From contig NZ_JANJGU010000013.1 in assembly GCF_024626525.1 (NCBI RefSeq), positions 1 through 64,000 of the forward strand: 64,000 bases of DNA, in the 5' to 3' direction. Numbering within the stretch: position 1 is the stretch's first letter; every line of letters starts with the position of its first letter. The translations under genes were made by a program, and so were the position numbers. Positions 1 through 8,362 of this stretch are shown here, piece after piece. The stretch is from Lederbergia panacisoli. GTDB taxonomy: Bacteria; Bacillota; Bacilli; Bacillales; Bacillaceae_C. The notes below the pieces were generated by a model, which saw only the letters and a list, made by a program, of their open reading frames with translations, was not told where the DNA came from and made no database searches.

Positions 1-1
1 T

Positions 2-51
2 TCGCCCTTGTTACCCTGAATTCAAACCATTGGCGTGTTTGTCAAGGGCGA
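2..51. other. long-loop inverted repeat, possible mobile-element end
   Basis: The arms TCGCCCTTG (2-10) and CAAGGGCGA (43-51) are perfectly complementary across a 32-base loop. The next 110 bases hold no gene. The layout resembles the non-coding end of an insertion sequence, but no transposase is inside the window, so this is only a suggestion. Confidence 0.25.
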
Positions 52-197
52 TTGCGGAGTCATTCCACTAATAACTGGAAAGGGAACTGAGTATCTATTG
101 AGTTTTCATAGAACTTTTGACACTACCTTGACAGTCCGGTGCTAGCAAATATCCTAAAACCATTTCCCTAGAAAAATATATATGGGAAATAATACTA

Positions 198-220
198 CAG
201 GTGAGGGAATCCCCCACCTG
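198..220 (-). terminator. hairpin after the sugar-binding lipoprotein gene
   Basis: The arms CAGGTGAGGG and CCCCCACCTG pair with one mismatch around an AAT loop, 19 bases past the stop codon. The trailing T-run on the minus strand is weak, so termination may be partial. Confidence 0.5.
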
Positions 221-238
221 CTCCCCTGAAATATTCCA

Positions 239-1501
239 TTAACGAGAAAGTTCTTTTTTAACTTGGTCTTGTACTTCATCCCACTTCTTAACTGGATCGT
301 CACCTTGTCTTGCTATATCCGTCAATGCCTCTGAGAATATGGAGTTAACCCTTGAAAAATCAACTCCAAAATATCTCGGTTTTACATTTTTTGCGGATTC
401 AGTAAATACTTTAGTTGTTTCTTGTCCACCAAAGAATTCTTCTGGACTGCTCATTTTTTCATCTTCAAAAATACTTGGTGTGGAAGGGAATAAATCCATA
501 GTTGTATAGGACTGCAATTGGTTTTCTGGATTCATCATCCACTCGATAACCTTATAGGCTTCTTCTGGATGCTTAGAACTTTTTAATATTCCAATGAATG
601 ACCCACCATTGTTTCCATCTCCACCTGGCGCTTTTGCAATGCGCCATTTCCCAGCTGTATCGGGTGCTGCATCCCTCAAAATATTCTTCATCCATACGGC
701 CCCAATAAAGGAAGCAACCTCACCATTATTCACTGCTGCATTCCACTCTGGTGTCCATTCATCAAGGTTTGCACTTAAACCTTTTTGATGGACAGTAACA
801 GCTCTATCCCAAGCTTCTTTAACCGTTCCACTATCTCCTATGAAATTATCATTCTCGTCAAAATAGTTTTTATCACTTTGACTTAGAGTCTGGTTATACA
901 CCCTATTAATCGTATCAAACATTTTTGCATCCGTAGCTGCCCCTAATTTTACGCCAGCTTCGATATAATCATCCCATGTTGCCAATTCCTTTGATACTTC
1001 TTCGGGGTCAGTCGGCAAACCAGCTTCTGCAAAGAAATCTTCACGATAAAATAAAGCTGTTGGCCCAGTATCCATAGGAAGGGCGATTAAGTTCTTTTGA
1101 TCAGGTGTTAATCCAAAGTTCCATTTCCACTCTAAATATTGATCTTTTATTTTATCAGCGCCATAGTCTAATAGATTCACAAACTTATCATGATTAGGAA
1201 GAAACTCAGTTACCCAATCATTTAATCCAACGATATCCGGTGCACCCGTTCCTGAAGTAAGAGCTGTTTGAAGTTTTGTTTTATATTCCGAACCATCAAT
1301 TTTTTGAGCTTTAATTGTTATGTTCGGAAACTCCTCGCTTACCTTTTTAATCATTTCGTCATCAATCGATCGATTCCAGTACCATAGAGTAAGTGTGATT
1401 TTTCCATCCTTTTTTTCGCCGGAGCTAGATTTACTACATCCAACCATTGAAAGCACTAACATAATGATTGCCAAAAAACTAAAAACTTTTTTCTTTGTCA
1501 T
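239..1501 (-). CDS. extracellular solute-binding lipoprotein, sugar ABC transporter (family 1)
   Basis: This is the extracytoplasmic receptor of a CUT1-type sugar ABC importer. The N-terminus has lysines, a hydrophobic stretch and the lipobox LSMVGC, predicting a lipid-anchored cysteine and membrane attachment. The mature part starts with the ITLTLWYW strand usual for family-1 sugar-binding proteins and has the typical length of about 420 residues. An upstream in-frame GTG at 1510 exists. ATG at 1501 is preferred because GGGGTG lies six bases before it. No permease genes adjoin it inside the window. If they exist they lie beyond 1, past a weak hairpin. The ligand cannot be told from sequence. 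Confidence 0.85.
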   Translation of the reverse strand: MTKKKVFSFLAIIMLVLSMVGCSKSSSGEKKDGKITLTLWYWNRSIDDEMIKKVSEEFPNITIKAQKIDGSEYKTKLQTALTSGTGAPDIVGLNDWVTEFLPNHDKFVNLLDYGADKIKDQYLEWKWNFGLTPDQKNLIALPMDTGPTALFYREDFFAEAGLPTDPEEVSKELATWDDYIEAGVKLGAATDAKMFDTINRVYNQTLSQSDKNYFDENDNFIGDSGTVKEAWDRAVTVHQKGLSANLDEWTPEWNAAVNNGEVASFIGAVWMKNILRDAAPDTAGKWRIAKAPGGDGNNGGSFIGILKSSKHPEEAYKVIEWMMNPENQLQSYTTMDLFPSTPSIFEDEKMSSPEEFFGGQETTKVFTESAKNVKPRYFGVDFSRVNSIFSEALTDIARQGDDPVKKWDEVQDQVKKELSR

Positions 1502-1552
1502 CCTCTGCACCCCGTTTTTTTTATTTTAAATTATCATTGACCTCCTACATGA

Positions 1553-1581
1553 ATAATAGAAGATATATCAGCAAAAATCAA
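1553..1581 (-). promoter_or_regulatory. sigma-A type promoter for the sugar-binding lipoprotein
   Basis: On the minus strand the -35 TTGATT (1576-1581) and the -10 TATTAT (1553-1558) are separated by 17 bases. The predicted transcript start falls almost on the AGGAGG at 1541-1546. Confidence 0.45.
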
Positions 1582-1671
1582 TTTATTTTTTGATAATTTT
1601 GAATATTCGACATAGTCTCACATCAATTGCTAATTTCACTTACTATGCGATTTTTTTCTACAATGGCAAAA

Positions 1672-1706
1672 TAAAAACAAGCATCATGAATAACACAATG
1701 CTTGTT
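1672..1706 (-). terminator. intrinsic terminator of the ROK fructokinase gene
   Basis: The arms AACAAGCAT (1676-1684) and ATGCTTGTT (1698-1706) are perfectly complementary. They are followed on the minus strand by TTTATTTT. The stem begins ten bases past the stop codon. Confidence 0.8.
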
Positions 1707-1715
1707 CAAAGTATA

Positions 1716-2591
1716 TTATTCTTTTTCTAAAATCTGCTTCGCAAGCATCAGCGCTCCAGTGATCCCCGCGTCATCCCCAAGTGCTGGCGGGACGATATAT
1801 TCATCAATTTGTTCTGTGATTTGCGGCAGCGGAACGTACCCATTTAATAATTCTTGAACCTGTTTTCGAACGAGTGGAAAAATTTGTGCTTGCTTCATGA
1901 CCCCGCCGCCCATAATGATTCTTTTCGGGGAGATTGTTAATATGTATTGCATCAGTGCTTGGGCAAGATAAAATGCTTCCATTTCCCAAACTTCTTGTTG
2001 ATGTTGAAGTTCATGACCTTTTTTGCCCCAACGCTTTTCAATAGCAGGTCCTGCAGCCATTCCTTCTAAACAGTCTTTATGGTATGGACAAAATCCTTCG
2101 AATGTATCTTCAGGATGTCTTTTTACTAAAACATGCCCCATTTCAGGATGAGAAAGGCCTTGAAGCAAATTCCCTTGAACAACCGCTCCTGCTCCAACTC
2201 CAGTACCGACTGTCAAGTATAAGCAACTGTCCAGACCTTGAGCAGCTCCATGTGTCAATTCGCCTAATGCAGCGACATTCACATCCGTATTGAATTCAAT
2301 CGGTATATGTAACGCCTCTTCCATCGTTTTGAGGAAAGGAAAATTAGCCCATCCTGGTTTTGGTGTTGAAGTTATATTTCCATATGTAGGACTGTTTTTA
2401 TCAATATCAACCGGACCGAATGAACCGATTCCAAGTGCTTTAACATGATGTTTTTTGAAAAAACTGATCACTTCCGGCATTGTTTTTTCCGGCGTTAACG
2501 TATCTATTTTAACTCGTTCAATGATTGTTCCGTCTTCTGTCCCGACAGCACAAACAAACTTCGTGCCGCCAGCTTCAATAGCTCCCAGCAT
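1716..2591 (-). CDS. gmuE: ROK-family fructokinase, YdhR/GmuE type
   Basis: This enzyme is predicted to phosphorylate fructose with ATP to fructose 6-phosphate. It starts with the MLGAIEAGGTKFVCAVG phosphate-binding segment characteristic of Bacillus YdhR/GmuE. It has the ROK core TVGTGVGAG and the zinc-binding stretch HPEMGH followed by FCPYHKDCLEG. The 291-residue length fits the family. The reading frame can be extended to a TTG at 2612. ATG at 2591 is preferred because GGAG lies nine bases before it and the family N-terminus begins there. In B. subtilis the homologue sits in the glucomannan operon. Here it lies after galT and has its own terminator, so it probably serves fructose or mannose released from the oligosaccharides handled in this region. 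Confidence 0.85.
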   Translation of the reverse strand: MLGAIEAGGTKFVCAVGTEDGTIIERVKIDTLTPEKTMPEVISFFKKHHVKALGIGSFGPVDIDKNSPTYGNITSTPKPGWANFPFLKTMEEALHIPIEFNTDVNVAALGELTHGAAQGLDSCLYLTVGTGVGAGAVVQGNLLQGLSHPEMGHVLVKRHPEDTFEGFCPYHKDCLEGMAAGPAIEKRWGKKGHELQHQQEVWEMEAFYLAQALMQYILTISPKRIIMGGGVMKQAQIFPLVRKQVQELLNGYVPLPQITEQIDEYIVPPALGDDAGITGALMLAKQILEKE

Positions 2592-2662
2592 ACCGTAACA
2601 CTCCATCCCCAATAATTTTCTTATCCACTACAGTTTACCATATGATGGGACTCTTGTTCATA

Positions 2663-2688
2663 GAAAAAGTCAGCTCGGAGGCTGACTT
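2663..2688 (-). terminator. intrinsic terminator overlapping the galT stop
   Basis: The arms AAGTCAGC (2667-2674) and GCTGACTT (2681-2688) form a stem that begins in the stop codon of galT. It is followed on the minus strand by a TTTTTC run. Confidence 0.75.
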
Positions 2689-4213
2689 AAGAATTTTTTA
2701 TCATGTGGTCGAAAAACTTTTTAAATGCTGTTTGACCTTCGGGCGTTCTTTTAAAAACACCAGCATGTTCAAGGACAGTAGAAAAGACATGCCCTACTTC
2801 CGCGCGTAAAAGATTGTGAACATTCGTTTCGTTTAATTGTGGATGCCTTTCAATTACTTTGCAAGCCCAATCAGCGTGTTTATTTGTCATATCATCTTCA
2901 TAAAGTCGGGTTTTAAAGTCGGGTTTAAGTAGATATTCCCCTACGAGTTGGAGCTCCTCTTTTAACCTTCCAGGTAAAACGGCAAGTCCCATCACTTCAA
3001 TTAGGCCGATGTTTTCTTTTTTAATATGGTGGACCTCATCATGTGGATGAAAAATCCCGAGCGGATGTTCCTCACTCGTTCTATTATTTCTTAAAACGAG
3101 GTCGAATTCGAACTTTCCATTTACTTTGCGAACAATTGGAGTAATCGTATTATGAGGTTCGGCCCCGCTTGTTGCATGGATTTCGACGTTAGGATCACTA
3201 TAATATTTCCACGAATTTAAAATATAGGCCGCTAGATCAGCAATTTGGCTGCGATCATTTCCGCGAAGGCGAATGACAGACATCGGCCACCGCACAATTC
3301 CCGTTTCTATTTCTTCATATCCCGGAAATGTAAAAGTTTCTTCCATTTCCGCTTTCGCCATCGGAAAAATATGATTTCCGCCTTGGAAATGGTCATGGCT
3401 CAATATGGATCCACCGACGATTGGAATATCGGCATTCGATCCGATGAAATAATGAGGAAACTGTTCAGCAAAAGCAAGCAGTCGTTCAAAACCAGCTTTA
3501 GATATTTTCATCGGACGATGCTCACCTGAAAAAACAATCGCATGCTCATTGTAATAAACATATGGTGAATATTGCAGAAACCATTCTTCACCATTTAAGT
3601 TAACGGGAATAATTCGATGATTTTGCCGCGCAGGATGATCGACTCTCCCTGCATATCCGACATTCTCCTTACAAAGTAAACATTTTGGATATGTAGCAGC
3701 TTCCTTTTTATTTCTATTCGCAGCAATCGCAACGGGATCTTTTTCCGGTTTCGATAAATTGATCGTAATTTCGAGATCCCCATAAGGAGTCGGCGAAAAC
3801 CAATGTTCGTTTTTAACGACACGATCTGTTCGAATATAATGAGAATCCTGGGCTAAATGATAGAAGAAACTCGTCGCTGCCTCCGCTCCTTCTGATTTGT
3901 AACTGTCATAAAAAGTACGAATGACCGTTGACGGGCGAGCAATAAACTTGCTCATCAATTCAGTATCGAGCAAATCACGAAACGTAACCGTATTATGAGG
4001 CAGCTTCCCGTGTTCCGCCGCCCAATCCAAAATAGATGCAAGAATCCTTGCGGGCGAATTGTCATCCGGAGTCTGCACATCAACGGATTTCCACTCATCA
4101 AGACCTAACGTGGCCAGCAGTTCATTCCGTACAAAATCCACATCCCACGTCTCAATCAGTCTTTTTTTCAATCCATATTGAATCAGCTCTTCCAAAGATT
4201 TATATATATGCAT
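2687..4213 (-). CDS. galT: UDP-glucose--hexose-1-phosphate uridylyltransferase
   Basis: This is the Leloir enzyme exchanging UMP between UDP-glucose and galactose 1-phosphate. At 508 residues it is the long Firmicute (class II) GalT, not the 350-residue enterobacterial type. Recognisable segments are the PKCLLCKENVGYAGR block around residues 175-190, NEHAIVFSGEHRPM, and SILSHDHFQGG containing the His-x-His region. The start is ATG at 4213 with AAAGGGGCGG before it. It follows galK and galE on the same strand, but a tandem-repeat block of about 520 bases separates it from galE. It may therefore need readthrough or a promoter of its own. I see no convincing -35/-10 pair inside the repeats. Confidence 0.95.
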   Translation of the reverse strand: MHIYKSLEELIQYGLKKRLIETWDVDFVRNELLATLGLDEWKSVDVQTPDDNSPARILASILDWAAEHGKLPHNTVTFRDLLDTELMSKFIARPSTVIRTFYDSYKSEGAEAATSFFYHLAQDSHYIRTDRVVKNEHWFSPTPYGDLEITINLSKPEKDPVAIAANRNKKEAATYPKCLLCKENVGYAGRVDHPARQNHRIIPVNLNGEEWFLQYSPYVYYNEHAIVFSGEHRPMKISKAGFERLLAFAEQFPHYFIGSNADIPIVGGSILSHDHFQGGNHIFPMAKAEMEETFTFPGYEEIETGIVRWPMSVIRLRGNDRSQIADLAAYILNSWKYYSDPNVEIHATSGAEPHNTITPIVRKVNGKFEFDLVLRNNRTSEEHPLGIFHPHDEVHHIKKENIGLIEVMGLAVLPGRLKEELQLVGEYLLKPDFKTRLYEDDMTNKHADWACKVIERHPQLNETNVHNLLRAEVGHVFSTVLEHAGVFKRTPEGQTAFKKFFDHMIKNS

Positions 4214-4281
4214 GTTGCCGCCCCTTTCGTTTTTTCTATGTCTTCCGTATGGAGAGAAATGCTTTTACGGCTAAAAATACA

Positions 4282-4690
4282 ATGCGGGAGTAATATCCGT
4301 TTATTCGAGAGTAAGACTTTTTCATACGGGAGTAAATCCCTCACATGCGAGAGTAAAACCTGACCATACGAGAGTTATGCCACCATACGGGAGTATTGCT
4401 CGCTTATACGAGAGTAAAGATTCACTATACGGGAGTAAATCCCTCACATGCGAGAGTAAAACCCGACCATACAAGAGTTATGCCACCATACGGTAGTATT
4501 GCTCGCTTATCCGAGAGTAAAGCTTCACTATACGTAAGTAATGCGCCCCCATGCGGGAGTAAAACCTCACCATACGAGAGTATTGCCACCATACGGGAGT
4601 ATTGCTCTCGTATTCGAGAGCAAACCTACACTATACGGGGATAATGCGCCCCCATGCGAGAGTAAAACTACACCATACAAGAGTAAAGGC
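4282..4690. repeat. nested tandem repeat: ~21-bp units in a 103-bp higher-order period
   Basis: About 19 degenerate units share the core ATACGRGAGTAA and are mostly 21 bases long. One unit in five is shortened to 19. Units 21+21+19+21+21 make a 103-bp superunit that starts at 4324, 4427, 4530 and 4633. Single units at 4282 and 4303 precede it. The first two superunits are nearly identical and the later two diverge. The block fills the gap between galE (ends 4738) and galT (starts 4213). Short open frames through it on the plus strand (4396-4644, 4541-5056) are artefacts of the repeat and of the reverse of galE. No spacer-repeat pattern of CRISPR type is present. Function unknown. Confidence 0.9.
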
Positions 4691-4737
4691 CACCTGCAAG
4701 AGGATGGCTGCAAAAAACTTCTCTCCCGGGACTTAAA

Positions 4738-5727
4738 TCAGTCCACGTATCCATTCGGATGTTTTTGGAACCATGCCCAGGCACTTTCAATCATGGATTC
4801 AAGTGAATCGTGCTTAGGCTTCCAGCCGAGTTCTTTTTTAGCTTTTTCAGACGATGCGACGAGTTTAGCAGGGTCGCCTGCGCGTCTTGGTGCGACGGTT
4901 GCCGGGATTTCTCTTCCAGTTACTTTTCGAGATGCGTCTATGACTTCCTTCACGCTGAAGCCGTTTCCGTTGCCTAAATTGTACGTGCCGCTAGTTTCGG
5001 TTTTTCGTAATTTTTCAATTGCTAAAATATGGGCATCGACTAAATCCATGACGTGAATATAGTCGCGGATGCATGTACCGTCAGATGTATCGTAATCATC
5101 GCCAAAGATGGCAATTTCGTCACGTTTTCCAAGTGCCGCTTCTAAAATAATCGGAATTAAATGTGTTTCGGGATTATGATCTTCTCCGATAATCCCGTTC
5201 ATATGTGCACCTGCTACATTAAAATAGCGAAGTACGACGTAACGAATGCCATAAGCCCCTTCACACCATTTCAACATTTTTTCAATCGCAAGTTTCGTTT
5301 CGCCATACGGGTTCGTTGGATTCGTTATGGAAGATTCAAGAATTGGAATTTCCTCAGGCTCCCCGTACACCGCTGCTGTTGACGAAAACACAATATTTTT
5401 CACATTGTATTTGTTCATTGCCTTTACAAGAGAAATGGCTCCCCCAACATTATTATCGTAATATTGCAGCGGTATTTGGACACTCTCTCCAACTAAGGAA
5501 TCGGCAGCAAAATGCATAATCGCATCGATGTTATTTTCGGAAAAAACAAGATCTAGAAACGGTTCGTCCCTTAAATCGCCATCGTAAAATACTGCACCTT
5601 CAGAGAGTGCCGCTGAGTGACCCTTTTGCAAGTTGTCGATTACGACCACCTTTTCTCCGCGGGCAAGTAATTCCGCTACCGCGTGACTTCCAATATACCC
5701 CGCTCCACCGCAAACTAAAATTGCCAT
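4738..5727 (-). CDS. galE: UDP-glucose 4-epimerase
   Basis: This enzyme interconverts UDP-galactose and UDP-glucose with bound NAD in the Leloir pathway. It is an extended SDR protein. GGAGYIGSH at residues 7-15 is the NAD-binding loop. Catalytic Ser and Tyr lie in FSSTAAVYG and NPYGETK (the YxxxK motif). RYFNVAGA and the substrate-binding DYDTSDGTCIRDYIHV follow. The 329-residue length is normal. ATG at 5727 is preceded by AAGGAGG seven bases away. It starts 12 bases after the galK stop, so the two are co-transcribed. Its stop is at the edge of the tandem-repeat block and no intrinsic terminator is visible between the stop and the repeats. Confidence 0.96.
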   Translation of the reverse strand: MAILVCGGAGYIGSHAVAELLARGEKVVVIDNLQKGHSAALSEGAVFYDGDLRDEPFLDLVFSENNIDAIMHFAADSLVGESVQIPLQYYDNNVGGAISLVKAMNKYNVKNIVFSSTAAVYGEPEEIPILESSITNPTNPYGETKLAIEKMLKWCEGAYGIRYVVLRYFNVAGAHMNGIIGEDHNPETHLIPIILEAALGKRDEIAIFGDDYDTSDGTCIRDYIHVMDLVDAHILAIEKLRKTETSGTYNLGNGNGFSVKEVIDASRKVTGREIPATVAPRRAGDPAKLVASSEKAKKELGWKPKHDSLESMIESAWAWFQKHPNGYVD

Positions 5728-5739
5728 CCTAATTCCTCC

Positions 5740-6912
5740 TTAGTTTTTTATTTCTCTCGCTCCGTCACCGATTCCCACGACGTAGAAATCTGCTTTTAGG
5801 CCAGTAGCTTCTTCGTAAGCATCTCCGACATTTTTTATAAAATCATCGAGTTTTTCTTTATTAACAAGATTAATCGTACAGCCCCCAAAGCCTGCACCCG
5901 TCATTCTTGCACCTAATACATCCTCGTTCCAAGCGGCTTCCACTAATGCATCCAACTCTTCGCCTGTCACTTCATAGTCTTTCATAAGGGATAAATGAGA
6001 TGCATTCATTAATTTTCCGAATGCTTCGAGGTCACCCTCATTTAACTTTTCAACAGCAACGAGAGTACGTGCATTCTCAGACACGGCATGTTTCGCACGT
6101 TTGCGGTCGGTTTCATTTTCAATGATATACTTATGAGCTTCAAATTCATCCACTGTCAAATCGCCGAGTGATTGAATATCAAGTTCCGTTTGTAATTGTG
6201 CGAGGGCTCTTTCACATTCAGAGCGGCGCTCATTATATTTCGAGTCAGCCAATCCCCTGCGTTTGTTTGTATTGGCGATGACGAGCACATGATCTGATAA
6301 CTGCAGGGGGCTATATGTATATTCCAAGGTTTGGCAATCGAGTAAAATCGCATGCCCTTCCTTGCCCATCCCGCTTGCAAATTGGTCCATAATGCCGCAG
6401 TTTACGCCTACAAATTCATTCTCGGCCTTTTGGGCATATTTAACGAGCTGGACTTGATCAATTTTTAATTCGAACAATTCATTTAGCATCACACCTGTTG
6501 CGAGTTCAATGGAAGCAGATGAGGATAGGCCGGCCCCATTAGGGATATTCCCGTAAAAAAGTAAATCTACTCCTAATGGAAGGGATATCCCTTCTTTTTG
6601 AAATACATCTAGGACACCTTTTGGATAATTCGCCCAATCGTCTTTTTCTTCATATAAAAGGTTGTCCAAGCGAGATTCAATCACACCAATATCAGGAAAA
6701 TTCATTGAATAGAAACGGAGTAGGTTATCATCTCTTTTTCGCGCCAATAACGTTGTTCCGATATCTAGTGCACATGGAAAAACATGGCCTCCATTATAAT
6801 CTGTATGCTCCCCAATTAAGTTCACCCTGCCAGGGGCAAAAAAAGTTCTGATTTCCCCATCTTCCCCAAAGATTTCGGTAAATTTTTCGCGCAATTCTTT
6901 CATGTTTTCCAT
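5740..6912 (-). CDS. galK: galactokinase
   Basis: Galactokinase phosphorylates galactose to galactose 1-phosphate using ATP. It shows the galactokinase signature GRVNLIGEHTDYNGG near residue 30, the GHMP ATP-binding motif PNGAGLSSSASIELATG near residue 125, and the C-terminal GARMTGAGFGGCTINLV loop. It has 390 residues, as usual. ATG at 6912 follows AAGAGGTG. It is the first gene of the galK-galE(-galT) unit, with a sigma-A-like promoter and an inverted repeat just upstream. A ROK repressor gene is divergently transcribed from the same intergenic region, which makes that protein the likely regulator. Confidence 0.96.
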   Translation of the reverse strand: MENMKELREKFTEIFGEDGEIRTFFAPGRVNLIGEHTDYNGGHVFPCALDIGTTLLARKRDDNLLRFYSMNFPDIGVIESRLDNLLYEEKDDWANYPKGVLDVFQKEGISLPLGVDLLFYGNIPNGAGLSSSASIELATGVMLNELFELKIDQVQLVKYAQKAENEFVGVNCGIMDQFASGMGKEGHAILLDCQTLEYTYSPLQLSDHVLVIANTNKRRGLADSKYNERRSECERALAQLQTELDIQSLGDLTVDEFEAHKYIIENETDRKRAKHAVSENARTLVAVEKLNEGDLEAFGKLMNASHLSLMKDYEVTGEELDALVEAAWNEDVLGARMTGAGFGGCTINLVNKEKLDDFIKNVGDAYEEATGLKADFYVVGIGDGAREIKN

Positions 6913-7002
6913 AACATGTCACCTCTTATTTTATGATGAACTACTTTTAAAAAATTTGCATGAAAAACGACTTTGTTAATTAATTTAATTTACTTATATG
7001 GT

Positions 7003-7030
7003 ATTATAAGAATAATTGTTTTGCAACAAA
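7003..7030 (-). promoter_or_regulatory. galK promoter with ROK/XylR-like operator
   Basis: Minus strand: a perfect -10 TATAAT (7003-7008) with -35 TTTGTT (7025-7030), 16 bases apart. The palindrome TTGTT-TTGC-AACAA (7016-7029) overlaps the -35. It resembles the core TTTGTTTGGGCAACAAA of the B. subtilis XylR operator. XylR is a ROK repressor, and a ROK repressor gene starts 30 bases away. Confidence 0.5.
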
Positions 7031-7059
7031 TATTTTCAATATTAAGGAAGTGCTTTTTC

Positions 7060-8271
7060 ATGAAAAAAGGTAGCTTTCAATGGATGAAATCTTTGAATCG
7101 AACCATTATTTTAAATAAAATCCGTACGGATGGACCGATTTCTCGTGCCCAAATTGCGAAAGAAACAAAATTGACTCCGCCGACTGTCAGTAGCCTGGTG
7201 CTTGAGTTGATTGATAAAGAGTTAGTAATTGAAAGTGAGCAAGGTGAATCCGTTGGCGGTCGAAAGCCTACATTATTAGTCATCAACAGTGAACGCTTCT
7301 ATATTATAGGATTGGACGTTGGAGCGAAAAAGATTCGTGCTATTCTTATTGATTTATCCGGAAAAGCAATCGATAAAACGCAAACGCCTATTCCTTCATC
7401 GATTTCTAATGAAGATTTGTTGACGCTCATAAAAGGAACAATCTCCAATTTGACTTCAACACATGAAGCAAAAGAAGTGATCGGGATTGGAGTTGGAATG
7501 CATGGTGCCGTTGATGTGGAAACGGGGACAAGTTTATTTGCACCGGGCTTGCATTTAAGGGATATTCCGATAAAAAAGACACTTGAAGAAGAATTTGATG
7601 TTCCGGTTAAAATAGACAATGACGTAAGGGCGATGGCTTTTGGTGAATATTGGTTTATGGAAGAAAAAAAGGATGAAAACATTGTAACCGTCAATATCGG
7701 AAATGGTGTTGGTGCAGGAATCGTTTTAAATGGAAGGATTTTTCACGGAAAGTACGATTTGGCCGGGGAAATTGGCCATATGACGATTGACCTGAATGGA
7801 AATCCTTGTTCTTGCGGTAATATCGGCTGCTGGCAAACTCTAATTTCCGGACCCGCCATTGCGGAAATAGCTGTAAAACAGCTCGAACTTCATTCAGATG
7901 GTATTCTTTTTAAAATGGCTGAAGGCGACTTAACTAAAATTGAAGGGAAAACTGTATTTGAAGGAGCCATCGCAGGAGATGCACTCTCAAAGAAAATTTT
8001 AGAAAAAACAGGGGAATACATTGGAATTGGACTCACAAATTTAATTCACATATTGAATCCAGCAAAAATTATTATTGGAGGCGGAGTGGCAAATGCGAGT
8101 CCCTTTATTTTGCCTAAAATTAAGGAAACCATTTTGCAACGGGGACTGACAAGCCAGGCAAAAACAACTCCAATTTATTGTTCCAAACTAGGGTCATATG
8201 GAACAGCCATCGGGGCATGTGCTTTAATTCTTGGCGAAATTTTTGAAGGGGATTATTCTGCTGCGGAATAA
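7060..8271 (+). CDS. ROK-family transcriptional repressor (XylR/NagC type), probable galactose regulator
   Basis: A winged helix-turn-helix at residues 10-65 (ISRAQIAKETKLTPPTVSSLV) is followed by a ROK sugar-kinase-like domain. That domain contains GLDVGAKKIRAILID, the NIGNGVGAGIV phosphate loop and the zinc motif CSCGNIGCWQ. This layout is that of XylR/NagC repressors, not sugar kinases. The frame is open upstream to 6973. ATG at 7060 is chosen because AAGGAAG lies nine bases before it and the HTH begins normally. It is divergent from galK, and a XylR-like palindrome lies in the shared region. Control of galK-galE-galT by galactose is therefore inferred. No terminator is evident after it. 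Confidence 0.85.
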   Translation: MKKGSFQWMKSLNRTIILNKIRTDGPISRAQIAKETKLTPPTVSSLVLELIDKELVIESEQGESVGGRKPTLLVINSERFYIIGLDVGAKKIRAILIDLSGKAIDKTQTPIPSSISNEDLLTLIKGTISNLTSTHEAKEVIGIGVGMHGAVDVETGTSLFAPGLHLRDIPIKKTLEEEFDVPVKIDNDVRAMAFGEYWFMEEKKDENIVTVNIGNGVGAGIVLNGRIFHGKYDLAGEIGHMTIDLNGNPCSCGNIGCWQTLISGPAIAEIAVKQLELHSDGILFKMAEGDLTKIEGKTVFEGAIAGDALSKKILEKTGEYIGIGLTNLIHILNPAKIIIGGGVANASPFILPKIKETILQRGLTSQAKTTPIYCSKLGSYGTAIGACALILGEIFEGDYSAAE

Positions 8272-8322
8272 ATTAAATATCGAATTCAAAGCTCCACTTC
8301 TGTCATCTTTCTTAGCTTTTCA

Positions 8323-8329
8323 CATACTA
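8323..8329 (+). promoter_or_regulatory. possible sigma-G -10 element
   Basis: CATACTA matches the sigma-G -10 consensus and lies 34 bases before the start of the LysM/M14 peptidase gene. The -35 region is poor, so only the -10 supports it. Confidence 0.3.
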
Positions 8330-8362
8330 CTAAAATGATAAAGGTTTTTTGGAGGGACGCAA

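Noticed and set aside
4282-4690. CRISPR array
   Set aside because: Units are only about 21 bases, degenerate and directly abutting, with no unique spacers and no cas genes in the window.
4396-5056. Plus-strand open frames through the gal repeat
   Set aside because: They consist of the tandem repeat plus the reverse of galE, without a ribosome site.
7299-7694. Antisense frame inside the ROK repressor gene
   Set aside because: It is a shadow of a well-supported gene. The same holds for many frames opposite galT, galE, the GH2, GH127, exporter and GH4 genes.
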